From assembly GCF_000380645.1 (NCBI RefSeq), contig NZ_AQXZ01000016.1, positions 124,001-188,000 on the forward strand: 64,000 bases of DNA. The letters are read 5' to 3'. This stretch comes from Smaragdicoccus niigatensis DSM 44881 = NBRC 103563 (GTDB lineage: Bacteria; Actinomycetota; Actinomycetes; Mycobacteriales; Mycobacteriaceae). Made by a program: the position numbers and the translations under genes. Positions 15,897-23,680 of the stretch are shown piece by piece. Position 1 is the stretch's first letter. Every line of letters starts with the position of its first letter. A model generated the notes under the pieces. It was not told the DNA's origin, did no database searches, and saw only the letters and a program-made list of their open reading frames with translations.

Positions 15897-16019
15897 CTCG
15901 GCTTATGCCTGAAGATCAGGCGCAGTCCTCAGTATTCAGCGTCCGTTAGGGGAAGTTTCGAGAAGTTCGAGATGCGCTTCGACGAAAGGCATTCGCCTTG
16001 CAATACAAGGCAGTTCAAG

Positions 16020-16091
16020 TGGTTCTAGCTGGGTTCGAACCAGCGACCCCTCGCGTGTGAAGCGAGTGCTCTTCCACTGAGCTATAGAACC
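16020..16091 (-). tRNA. tRNA-Val (anticodon CAC)
   Basis: The minus strand folds into a 72-nt cloverleaf: acceptor GGTTCTA/TAGAACC with discriminator A, D stem GCTC/GAGC, anticodon stem CTCGC/GCGAG with loop TTCACAC, T stem GCTGG/CCAGC with TTCGAAC. The anticodon CAC reads GUG valine codons. CCA is not encoded. Confidence 0.95.
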
Positions 16092-16232
16092 GAATCGGCG
16101 GGATCGAATCTAGCACGCCACTCCCCCGGGTTCCGAATTGGGTCCAGTGCCGCGCCCAGGGATCCGCGCGAGGGAACAAACAGCACGCGTACGGCGCTTG
16201 AAAAACAGGAGACACACCGTTAACCAGCGGAT

Positions 16233-16262
16233 TTGTACGTCGCGCAGATCGTCGGCTAGTGT
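16233..16262 (+). promoter_or_regulatory. Candidate promoter of the Gly-Cys-Val tRNA cluster
   Basis: TTGTAC (16233-16238) and TAGTGT (16257-16262) are spaced 18 bp, close to sigma-A consensus, about 45 nt before the first tRNA. It lies in the 216-bp gap separating the divergent tRNA-Val(CAC); no other gene is seen in that gap. Confidence 0.45.
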
Positions 16263-16307
16263 TCTCTTCGCACGCCACGGAGAGCGAAAAGCGAGCCGGG
16301 TGAGCAT

Positions 16308-16380
16308 GCGGATGTAGCGCAGTTGGTAGCGCATCACCTTGCCAAGGTGAGGGTCGCGGGTTCGAATCCCGTCATCCGCT
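16308..16380 (+). tRNA. tRNA-Gly (anticodon GCC)
   Basis: 73-nt cloverleaf: acceptor GCGGATG/CATCCGC, D stem GCGC/GCGC, anticodon stem TCACC/GGTGA with loop TTGCCAA, T stem GCGGG/CCCGT. Anticodon GCC reads GGC/GGU. First of three tandem tRNA genes. Confidence 0.95.
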
Positions 16381-16405
16381 CGCAGGTTGGATTTCAACCC
16401 TGTGC

Positions 16406-16476
16406 GGTGGGGTGGCCGAGTGGTGAGGCAACGGCCTGCAAAGCCGTGCACACGGGTTCGATTCCCGTTCCCACCT
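16406..16476 (+). tRNA. tRNA-Cys (anticodon GCA)
   Basis: 71-nt cloverleaf: acceptor GGTGGGG/TCCCACC, D stem GCCG with GGC closing, anticodon stem ACGGC/GCCGT with loop CTGCAAA, T-loop TTCGATT. Anticodon GCA reads cysteine codons. It follows tRNA-Gly by 25 nt. Confidence 0.94.
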
Positions 16477-16477
16477 C

Positions 16478-16552
16478 GCGCGATTAGCTCAGCGGGAGAG
16501 CGCTTCCCTGACACGGAAGAGGTCACAGGTTCAATCCCTGTATCGCGCACCA
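16478..16552 (+). tRNA. tRNA-Val (anticodon GAC), CCA encoded
   Basis: 72-nt cloverleaf plus encoded CCA: acceptor GCGCGAT/ATCGCGC, D stem GCTC/GAGC, anticodon stem CTTCC/GGAAG with loop CTGACAC, T stem ACAGG/CCTGT. Anticodon GAC reads GUC/GUU. Only one nucleotide separates it from tRNA-Cys, so the three tRNAs are co-transcribed. Confidence 0.95.
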
Positions 16553-16553
16553 T

Positions 16554-16580
16554 GAAAGCCCCTGTCTAACAGGGGCTTTC
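16554..16580 (+). terminator. Terminator of the tRNA cluster
   Basis: Arms GAAAGCCCCTG and CAGGGGCTTTC form a perfect 11-bp stem with a 5-nt loop directly after the last tRNA, followed by a T-containing stretch. Confidence 0.8.
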
Positions 16581-16624
16581 GGTGTTTCTACGCCGACTCG
16601 CGAATGCGCTGTACCGTGCTCCGC

Positions 16625-17128
16625 ATGCGAGACCTCTACTCCGCGGCGGGTCGCGGCGCAGCGTACGGATTGTTGATCACCATCGTGCTCGCCGTCATCG
16701 CTGTCTGGACGAACGTCATCGCGCCAGGTGGGCCTGACGAGAGTGATAGTGACCCCGAATACCGAGTCTGGTACCTGATCACGCTCATCGCGCTCGCTGC
16801 GGCATTTGCGGCTGTTGGCTGGTTGGTCCGCGGTGACCAAAAGTTCCGAACCGGTGGGATGGCGGGGGCATCTGCGGGAGCCGTCGTCGCGATCGGCGTC
16901 ACCGTCACCTTTCTCGCTATCAACAACGCCTTCCTTGACCTCGTGATGCAACAGCACGACAAGCGCGTCGCGTTCGCCAGCAGTGGCTGGACCTCGGCAC
17001 GCGCGTACCTCGCAACCGTCCAGATCGAAGGTGGAGCGGTCCTGCTACCCGTTCTCGCACTGTTCGGTGGAGGACTCGGACTGCTCGGCGGATTGGTGCG
17101 CGGACATCAGACAATTCGGAACCAATGA
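16625..17128 (+). CDS. Four-span membrane protein of unknown function
   Basis: A 167-residue protein with four predicted membrane segments (about 10-31, 48-67, 79-99 and 130-155) and an acidic loop (GGPDESDSDPEY) after the first. ATG 16625 gives MRDLYSAAGRG; a further in-frame ATG seven codons upstream is also possible. No family recognised. It is followed after 75 nt by the 74-residue gene on the same strand. Confidence 0.65.
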   Translation: MRDLYSAAGRGAAYGLLITIVLAVIAVWTNVIAPGGPDESDSDPEYRVWYLITLIALAAAFAAVGWLVRGDQKFRTGGMAGASAGAVVAIGVTVTFLAINNAFLDLVMQQHDKRVAFASSGWTSARAYLATVQIEGGAVLLPVLALFGGGLGLLGGLVRGHQTIRNQ

Positions 17129-17203
17129 CCCCGAACCGGCGCGGACCTTCTCGCAACTCGACAGAATGCCGCTGAGGAACCGTTCATTTCAGAAAGGGAC
17201 ACC

Positions 17204-17428
17204 ATGGCAGTCAGCGTCAATCTCGAGAAGGCACTCGACAAGGCATTCGAGAACGCCACCATCGCGGAGGTTCTGGCCGCACCCCCGTCAGCACTCGCCG
17301 GCCTGACCGCAGCGCACGACGAGCAACTGCTCGCGGCACTCAAGGTCAAGACCATCGGCGAACTCGGCAACAACAAGTACATCCGCCTCGCGGTCGCGCT
17401 CGCGGACCTCGGTGGCAAAGAAGGCTGA
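17204..17428 (+). CDS. Small helical protein of unknown function, 74 aa
   Basis: AAAGGGACACC precedes the ATG, a good ribosome site. The 74-residue product is helical, with LTAAHDEQLLAALKVKTIGELGNNKYIRLAVAL in its second half reading like a helix-hairpin-helix or SAM-like fold (LKVKTIGELGNNKY). Neutral and compact, with no signal or membrane span. Family not recognised. Likely cytosolic; DNA or protein contact through the hairpin is only a suggestion. Confidence 0.7.
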   Translation: MAVSVNLEKALDKAFENATIAEVLAAPPSALAGLTAAHDEQLLAALKVKTIGELGNNKYIRLAVALADLGGKEG

Positions 17429-17482
17429 GCAACAGCTCCCCTGGACAGCCCTGCCAACGTCGCACAGACTGGCGGGGCTGTC

Positions 17483-17899
17483 TCATGTCAGCCGGCAAAT
17501 CCTTCGCACGGTCTCGAACCCGGCGTCCGATCCCGGCCACTGGTCTCGCACCGCATCGATTCCCACCCTGCGCACGATGCTGCGCAGAACCCAAGCGACG
17601 ATGATCGCGTCGTCGGCGTATCCCAGAACGGGGATGAAGTCGGGCACCAGATCGATCGGCAAGGCGAGATAGACCATCAACAAGCCGAGTCGTACGCGCA
17701 CGCCTCGCGGCTGTGAACGATCCGCGGACAGCCGACGAATAAGTCGCAGCAGGTCCGGCAGGATTCGCATCGCATCGCGGAGCACGACGCCCTTGGGGCG
17801 AATGACCGCCAGCGCGACGATCATCACGATCCACAGCAGAATCAGGGCGATGACAACGTCCACCAGAACGTCGAACACGCGCGAACCCGTCACGGTCAC
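17483..17899 (-). CDS. DUF1232 (YkvA-like) membrane protein
   Basis: A 138-residue protein with an N-terminal membrane span (about 10-33) and the DUF1232 signature LALPIDLVPDFIPVLGYADD (about 79-98), a short hydrophobic hairpin. DUF1232 proteins are small membrane-associated proteins without known activity. It follows the helical-repeat gene by 66 nt on the same strand and may be the last member of the DUF4393-DUF445-Usp operon. GTG start; an in-frame GTG two codons later is equally possible. Confidence 0.85.
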   Translation of the reverse strand: MTVTGSRVFDVLVDVVIALILLWIVMIVALAVIRPKGVVLRDAMRILPDLLRLIRRLSADRSQPRGVRVRLGLLMVYLALPIDLVPDFIPVLGYADDAIIVAWVLRSIVRRVGIDAVRDQWPGSDAGFETVRRICRLT

Positions 17900-17965
17900 A
17901 ACGTAACTCGTGACGGGTTCGGCAGTCCCTGCGGGCCCCTCAGCCGCGGGCGTCTTTCCCGGCGG

Positions 17966-19933
17966 TCAGTCGCCGCCAGACTTCTCCTTCTGCTCCTTCT
18001 GGGCCTCGACGGCCGCATCGCGCAGCGCCTTTCCAAACCCGAACAGCTTTCCGGCCACGCCCGAGACCTTGGCTGAAGCCTCGCCGGCGAGTTCGGACAG
18101 GGTCTTCTCCCCCGCCACACTGGCAGCCTTGCTCGTCGCCTCGGAGGCCGACTTGAACAGATCGAGAGAAACCGAGACGAGGGCGTCGGCGGGCGACGAG
18201 CCGTCCGACGAGGCAGAACTCAACCCGTGTTGCAGGCTGCCGAGCACGCCATCGGGCCCGGCGATGTTCCCGACGGAGTCGGTGACGGTCTTGAGCAATC
18301 CCATCGGCAGCGCGAACTCGACCGGCACCCCTTCACGTTCGGCGATTTTGTTGATCTCATCGAGCAAGGTGAAGCTCGTGGCAATCCGGCCTGTCGCCTG
18401 GCCCGCCTTCACGATGAACGGCAGCACGTCATCAAGCGACAGCATGGTCGCCTGCTCCCCGAGCTTCGACATCAGCTGCGAGGGCAAATCGTCGGTGAGC
18501 TTCAGGAGTCCATTCCACGTCTCCTGCTGATGCTCTGGTGTGCCTGAACTGCTGAGCAGATCGTCGTCGGGATTGTCGGCAATGATGGTGACGATCTTCT
18601 CCCGCGCTTCCCGCGGCATCTCGGCAGCAACCTGCAGCAGGTCAGGCAATACACCCCGATCGTTGGCATCGATCAAGGCTGTCCGGAGCTGGTCCGTGTC
18701 AAGGTTGGCGGTGATGTCAGCGACGACGGCCTGACGCGGTTGGGGTAGCAATCCGACCAAGGGAAGCAAAGCACCCGTCCCGCCGAACGCGATGCCTACT
18801 TCGACCGCTCGCCGGAAGGTCTGGTCGCTCGCCGCGGCAAGTGGTTCGGCAAACAGTCTGCGGTCCTCGGCAGGCATGCCATCGGTGAACTGCAGGAAGG
18901 ACACGACGAGTTCAGGTTCGGTATCCAGGTGATCGAACGCCGTGTTCGCGGCCGCGCGCACCGTATCCGGATCGCTCCACAGCCGTGACGCCACCAGTTG
19001 CGCCCGCGACGCCGCCGGAAGCAGCGGGACCAGCCGCATGGCCGCGGCCCAGTTATCGGTCCGGCCGGCTGCCGCGAAGAGAGACTTGAGCGTTGGCAAA
19101 GCGGTCAACGCAGGATTGCGACCCAGCCGAATCAGTTCACTTCGGCCCATGAGCGGAATAGCCGACAACAGCAAGTCGAAACGATCCTCGGCCGCCAGTT
19201 CGATGAGGAAGCTCTCCAGGACCGAATCGCTCTGGTTCATCGCGATGTTCGTCGTGTGCGCCCGAATCTCCGGATCGACGTGCTCGAGAAGTTCGAAGAT
19301 GATCGGCAGCTGTCCGAGTTCCTTTGCGGTGGTGATCAGCCGGCCGACCCGGACGTCGCTCACCAGCGGCATGATCGAGTTGAACTGATCTCGGTTCTCC
19401 GCCGTCTCGATGATCGTCAGCAGAGTCGCATCGTCGACGTAGGGCAACAACCCGTCGAGTTGTTCCTGCGTGACGTAATCGATGAACTGGCCCATCGCGG
19501 CGTGTTCATTCGCGGCGACGAGAAACGGCACGATCTCGCGCATCACCTCCACCGGGATCTTGGCGGCGAGCGGGCCGACCCGCCGTGGATCGATGTACGG
19601 AACAGCCTCGGCAAGCATCGACGGCGGCAGCTTCGGCACGAGCTTGAGGGCCTTATCCTCGTCGATAAGGCTCGCAAGTCCCGCCCCCATCCGCGGCTCG
19701 AATACCAGCGGGGCCAGCTTGACGATGACCTGAACCGGCACGAGTTTCGCGATGGCCGCGAGGTTTCGTAGCCGAGGTTCCCCGGCACCGAAGAAGTGGT
19801 CCGACACCAACTGACGAAGTTGCCGGATCTCCTGCCACCCTGCGGGTTCCAGGAACGCCAGCGACTTTGCGTCAACGCCGAGCAGACGCGACAGCTTGGC
19901 GATTTCGGCCCGTAGATCCGCTAGATCGCTCAT
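17966..19933 (-). CDS. Large helical-repeat protein of the DUF4393-DUF445-Usp operon
   Basis: A 655-residue protein, cytosolic by composition, built of short helix pairs with recurring leucines and ending in an Ala/Ser/Lys-rich tail (about 560-655) that looks like coiled coil and disorder. The first ~250 residues align with the 397-aa protein at 941-2134: RLLGVDAKSLAFLEP vs RLFDVDPDEVEFLVG, IDPRRV (114-119) vs VDPRRV, FIDYV (150-154) in both. The extra ~260 residues are an extended repeat array. Four nt separate it from the small gene before it. No known domain; HEAT-like scaffold is the best guess. Confidence 0.8.
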   Translation of the reverse strand: MSDLADLRAEIAKLSRLLGVDAKSLAFLEPAGWQEIRQLRQLVSDHFFGAGEPRLRNLAAIAKLVPVQVIVKLAPLVFEPRMGAGLASLIDEDKALKLVPKLPPSMLAEAVPYIDPRRVGPLAAKIPVEVMREIVPFLVAANEHAAMGQFIDYVTQEQLDGLLPYVDDATLLTIIETAENRDQFNSIMPLVSDVRVGRLITTAKELGQLPIIFELLEHVDPEIRAHTTNIAMNQSDSVLESFLIELAAEDRFDLLLSAIPLMGRSELIRLGRNPALTALPTLKSLFAAAGRTDNWAAAMRLVPLLPAASRAQLVASRLWSDPDTVRAAANTAFDHLDTEPELVVSFLQFTDGMPAEDRRLFAEPLAAASDQTFRRAVEVGIAFGGTGALLPLVGLLPQPRQAVVADITANLDTDQLRTALIDANDRGVLPDLLQVAAEMPREAREKIVTIIADNPDDDLLSSSGTPEHQQETWNGLLKLTDDLPSQLMSKLGEQATMLSLDDVLPFIVKAGQATGRIATSFTLLDEINKIAEREGVPVEFALPMGLLKTVTDSVGNIAGPDGVLGSLQHGLSSASSDGSSPADALVSVSLDLFKSASEATSKAASVAGEKTLSELAGEASAKVSGVAGKLFGFGKALRDAAVEAQKEQKEKSGGD

Positions 19934-19937
19934 GTGC

Positions 19938-20159
19938 TCACCCGCCGATGATCGCGCGGGCTGGTCCCCGAAGAATCATCGGCAGGTTTGCGACAACGTC
20001 CTTGCAACTCTGGTCGAGCGCGGCGACCTGAACTTGCGTCTGCTCCTGGATCGTGGCCAGCAGCCAACTCAGTCCATCCGCGCCGAGCTTGGCGATGCGC
20101 GGAGGCAACTCGGCGCCGAGTTCGCCCGCCAGAGACGTCTCCACATCACTCATCGCCAA
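19938..20159 (-). CDS. Small helical protein of the DUF4393-DUF445-Usp operon
   Basis: A 73-residue helical protein (LAGELGAELPPRIAKL, then LLATIQEQTQVQVAALDQS) ending in a hydrophobic, Gly-rich tail (LPMILRGPARAIIGG). The I-x10-LDQS segment matches I-x10-IEQS of the 74-residue protein at 2131-2355, which likewise directly precedes a helical-repeat gene. Gaps are 18 nt to UspA upstream and 4 nt to the helical-repeat gene downstream. No known domain. Confidence 0.75.
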   Translation of the reverse strand: MAMSDVETSLAGELGAELPPRIAKLGADGLSWLLATIQEQTQVQVAALDQSCKDVVANLPMILRGPARAIIGG

Positions 20160-20177
20160 CCACCTACGCCGTCGACG

Positions 20178-20966
20178 TCAGTTGCGGGTCGTGTTGACGA
20201 GCAGGAGGTTGGTCTCGGCATTGTGCGTCACCGAGTTGGCGGTCGAACCCAGGACGCGAGCGATTCCACTCATTCCTCGGTTTCCGATCACCAACAGGTC
20301 GTAGGCCCCTGTCTCCTCGGCGAGTGCATCCGCAGGCTTCCCGGTGAGGATCTTCGGCTCGACCACCGCGTCGGGCACGTTGGCCTGAAGCGCCGCTTCG
20401 GCCTTCTCCAGAACCTGACTTCCTTCTTCGACCGAGTCTGCAACGGTCACCAGTGCGGCTCTCGCACCAAGGGCGGCAGCCAACTGGTAACCATGCGTGA
20501 CCGCAACGATCGAGGTGTCCGACCCGTCGGTGGCAAGACCAACGGACTCGATCGGTCCCGGCTTTCGGACGAACAAGACGTCGCCACTGCTCTTGTGAGC
20601 CAACTGATTCGGAATGTTGCCCAGAAGTCGGCTCGAAGCTTTGTCGAGGCCGAGCGTCCCAACGACGATCAGACTGTCCGGCGCCCCGGACGCAGTGTCG
20701 AGGAGCGCGTCGACCGCATCACCGTGAACTTCGACCTTCTCCACTTCGGAGACACCCTCAGCGGTCAGATCGATGTCGGAGCCGGTCGTCGTGCGCTCGG
20801 CCCACGTCTGATCACGAGCGCCGAGAACCTCGATACTCGTCTTCCATGCCGTTACCGCAGTGACTGGTACCCCCAGCCCCGCCGCAACCTTGCCGGCCAC
20901 GGCAACCGCTTCACGTGCCGTTTCCGATCCATCGGAGCCGACGACAACCCTCGAGTAGCTGGACAT
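20178..20966 (-). CDS. Tandem universal stress protein (UspA family)
   Basis: A 262-residue protein made of two Usp domains. Domain 1 starts VVVGSDGSETAREAV (about 7-21) and ends near residue 140; domain 2 starts VGLATDGSDTS and carries the full ATP-binding motif GNRGMSGIARVLGSTANSV (G-x2-G-x9-G-S). Domain 1 has a degenerate version (GTLGLDKASSRLLGNIPNQ). Two-domain ATP-binding Usps of this type are common in mycobacteria and respond to hypoxia or stationary phase. It lies 9 nt after the DUF445 gene and 18 nt before the small gene. Confidence 0.92.
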   Translation of the reverse strand: MSSYSRVVVGSDGSETAREAVAVAGKVAAGLGVPVTAVTAWKTSIEVLGARDQTWAERTTTGSDIDLTAEGVSEVEKVEVHGDAVDALLDTASGAPDSLIVVGTLGLDKASSRLLGNIPNQLAHKSSGDVLFVRKPGPIESVGLATDGSDTSIVAVTHGYQLAAALGARAALVTVADSVEEGSQVLEKAEAALQANVPDAVVEPKILTGKPADALAEETGAYDLLVIGNRGMSGIARVLGSTANSVTHNAETNLLLVNTTRN

Positions 20967-20975
20967 GTTTGACTC

Positions 20976-22406
20976 CTAGGCTCCGAAGATCAGGATGTGT
21001 ACCGCGCCGACGAGGATTCCGAGCAGACCACCGTGTGCGTACAGCAGCCAGGCATCCTGTTCGATTGCGTTGAAGAGCATCTCGCCGAAGTCGTCCGGAT
21101 CGAGCTGACGGAACTTCTCCGTTGCGTACTCCTCGATCTTCTTGGCCTTCTCCTTGTTCAACTCTTCGCTATACAGCACCGACGGTGCGAAGTCGACGAC
21201 GGCCACCGCTCCGCCCTTCTCGAGCTCTTCGACATCGACGAACCCGAACGAGTTCCGTGCCATCACCATGAACGGACCCAGGATTCGCTTCGCCTCCTCG
21301 GAGACCGTCTCTTGGACGTAGGCGCGAGTCTTGTCTGCGCCCGAGCCGTTGAGCATCTCGTTGGTGAAGTTCGTGACGGTGAGAACCTCGATCGACAGCT
21401 GCTGGGCGAGCTCCCACGAGGCCTGGTGCTGGCGGGCTGCGAACAGGCCCTGCTTCCACAGGTACTTCGTCCGCGGCATCGGGTGCCCCGGAACGAACAC
21501 GACCTTGATGGCAATGATGTTGACGATGATTCCGATGAGAGCCGCGCCGAGCAGCACCCACAACCAGGACGGGAAAATGTGCAGCAGCGTGTTGAGGAAT
21601 CCGGGCAGCGGAATGTAGGCCGCGTTCGGGTCGAGCTCGTGTGCTTCTTTGACCTCATCGCTGCTGTAGTGGATGAACGACAGCCACAGCGCGAGAATCA
21701 CACCGAACGGCGCACCCAGGGTCCCGATCCGGACCATGAACCGCAGTTCCGGAGCCGCCATGTTCTTGATGATCGACACCAGGATCGCCGGGTTCGTGCG
21801 TAGGTACTGGATGACCATCAGCTTGACGTCCAGTAGCTGGTCGATGTTCTCACCGATCTTCTTGAACGCCTTCTTCGACAGCGCCGGCAGCTCGGCATCG
21901 ACCTTGCTGAGCACCTGTTCCTTGACCGGGCCAGGCAGCGTGCTCCACAGCTGCTTGTGCTCTTTCTCGATCACTTCGGTGGTGAGTCGCCGAATGTCGG
22001 GTCGAGCCTTCTCCGCGATGTTCATCGCAAGGCTGTCCGGATCAAGCTCCTGGTAGAAGTCGCCGACACCACCGATGCGGTAGATCGACTTGTCGACGAT
22101 GATGCTCGCCATCTTCTCTGCACGGCAGGGGATGAAGCCCTGGAATCCGATGATTCCGTTCGGCGCCCAGCACGGCAGAATCTGGAGCTTTCGGGGCATG
22201 AACGGGAATATCCGTTTGACGCCCGGCATATAGAAACCGGTGAAGTTGATCGGGGCGAGCAGCATGATGACGCCGGTCCAGTTGGTGATCAAACCGGCGA
22301 TTGCACTGAAGATGGGGACGGTGACGATGTCGACGACGAACTTCGACTGACCGGTCATTTCTTCCCAGTCGAGTAGGCCGAAGAAGCCTGTGGCTAGATA
22401 GCTCAT
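20976..22406 (-). CDS. DUF445 family membrane protein
   Basis: A 476-residue protein with membrane segments near residues 27-52, 232-250, 276-300 and 452-474. The DUF445 motif (a Gly/Asn-rich helix ending in a basic/proline turn) appears twice: AIAGLITNWTGVIMLLAP followed by FIPCRAEKMA, and LIGIIVNIIAIKVVFVPGHP. Between them are long charged helices. DUF445 proteins are uncharacterised inner-membrane proteins. It sits 45 nt after the DUF4393 gene and 9 nt before uspA, so it belongs to the operon. Function unknown. Confidence 0.85.
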   Translation of the reverse strand: MSYLATGFFGLLDWEEMTGQSKFVVDIVTVPIFSAIAGLITNWTGVIMLLAPINFTGFYMPGVKRIFPFMPRKLQILPCWAPNGIIGFQGFIPCRAEKMASIIVDKSIYRIGGVGDFYQELDPDSLAMNIAEKARPDIRRLTTEVIEKEHKQLWSTLPGPVKEQVLSKVDAELPALSKKAFKKIGENIDQLLDVKLMVIQYLRTNPAILVSIIKNMAAPELRFMVRIGTLGAPFGVILALWLSFIHYSSDEVKEAHELDPNAAYIPLPGFLNTLLHIFPSWLWVLLGAALIGIIVNIIAIKVVFVPGHPMPRTKYLWKQGLFAARQHQASWELAQQLSIEVLTVTNFTNEMLNGSGADKTRAYVQETVSEEAKRILGPFMVMARNSFGFVDVEELEKGGAVAVVDFAPSVLYSEELNKEKAKKIEEYATEKFRQLDPDDFGEMLFNAIEQDAWLLYAHGGLLGILVGAVHILIFGA

Positions 22407-22451
22407 TTCAGAGTCTCGAATTCTCTCGGAAAGGGACGGCGGCGGGACGGA

Positions 22452-23489
22452 TCAGTGTCCGTGCTTCTTCAACTTCGGCGGCCCCGACCCCAGAATCTTG
22501 TCGCTACGGCCATCGGTGTCCCAGCCGCCGCCGGTGTAGCCGGTCATATCGAATGCCATTTCCGCGAACTGCTTGCCGAAATCCGAGAGGTAGATACTGC
22601 GGTAGACGGTGATTGCCGATTTCACCGACGCAATCGCCTCCATTGCCTCCGGCTGAACCTCGAGTAGCGAGTAGCGACGGATGTCCGCGACCGGCTCCGG
22701 CGAGAACCGGACCAACCCCAGACGATTGAGGTTTCCGAGGTACTCGGTTCCTTGCTTCGGCCAGCGGCAACTCGCCATCTCAGCGACCATGTTGATCCCG
22801 CCGAGGACGCGCTCCGAACCGATCTGGAAGAGCGTCTTGGTCCGCACGTCGATCGAGGGCTGTACGCCTACCGCGTAGAGGAACCGGACGATGCGTGCTT
22901 CGTCTGGATTGATCTGCTGAAGAATGTGATAGAACGCCGGGTGCCGGCCGCCGGCCGTGTACTTGGGAATTTGCGACTCGGCGATGAGCTTCTCGCCCAT
23001 TTCGCGGACGTCCTCAGCGGAGTCGGCGCGGAGCCCGACGGTCTCCCCAACGGTCTCCGCCACGTTCCGCACCACACCCGTCGATTCGCCGACCCAGCGG
23101 CGTGGATCAAGGGGTGAACGCTGCCGTGCGGCTTCGGTGTCGGTGAGCATCTTCCAGATTCCGCTCACCGCGGTCGAGGCAGACGCCGCCGAGGCGATGA
23201 CGTCCGACGCCGCGGCCGCGAGTTCGGCAGATTCATCCGAGTCATCGGACTTTGTCCCAGCCGCTTTGTCGCGTTTGGAGCGATCCGCCAACTTGTTGAG
23301 CGCATTCCACACGCGCTCCCGAGCGTGGTTGGCGGACTCCACCGCAGCGACAATTCCGTCCGCTGCGTCGACGCCGACCCTCACCGCCGGGCGGACCTTG
23401 TCACCGACAGCATCGGCGGCCGCGCCCAGATTTCGGGTGGCGTCGTCGAGGTTCTGCCGAGGTGATTTTGAATCAGTGTCTGGAATCAT
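22452..23489 (-). CDS. DUF4393 (Abi-alpha) family protein
   Basis: A 345-residue protein: an Ala-rich amphipathic helical N-half (residues 1-165, with many AAADAVGD/AASAST stretches) and a C-terminal DUF4393/Abi-alpha domain (about 175-310) with LIAESQIPKYTAGG, HPAFYHILQQINPDEARI and VGVQPSIDV. Abi-alpha proteins were named from phage abortive-infection loci, but most chromosomal members are uncharacterised. ATG 23489 is preferred because GGGAG stands 7 nt upstream; an earlier in-frame ATG has none. First gene of the five- or six-gene operon. Confidence 0.8.
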   Translation of the reverse strand: MIPDTDSKSPRQNLDDATRNLGAAADAVGDKVRPAVRVGVDAADGIVAAVESANHARERVWNALNKLADRSKRDKAAGTKSDDSDESAELAAAASDVIASAASASTAVSGIWKMLTDTEAARQRSPLDPRRWVGESTGVVRNVAETVGETVGLRADSAEDVREMGEKLIAESQIPKYTAGGRHPAFYHILQQINPDEARIVRFLYAVGVQPSIDVRTKTLFQIGSERVLGGINMVAEMASCRWPKQGTEYLGNLNRLGLVRFSPEPVADIRRYSLLEVQPEAMEAIASVKSAITVYRSIYLSDFGKQFAEMAFDMTGYTGGGWDTDGRSDKILGSGPPKLKKHGH

Positions 23490-23641
23490 GTGATGCTCCC
23501 TCAACGCAATGTGCGCTCCCGACCGCAGCGACACAAATCGCTTGGGCCCCACTAAAGTCTTACGCCGGTTGCGCTTTCAAACAACGGAGTATTCACCGAA
23601 AATTTCGATGCGCTTTGGAACTTTCTCCAATAGTTGATCTA

Positions 23642-23671
23642 GAAATGGCGGCCCTATGGAGCCGCCATTTC
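23642..23671 (-). terminator. Hairpin after the Rieske oxygenase gene
   Basis: Arms GAAATGGCGGC and GCCGCCATTTC, 11-bp stem with 8-nt loop, 10 nt after the oxygenase stop on the minus strand. It separates the oxygenase unit from the DUF4393 operon; the rest of the 191-bp gap should hold that operon's promoter. Confidence 0.65.
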
Positions 23672-23680
23672 CCGATCGGG

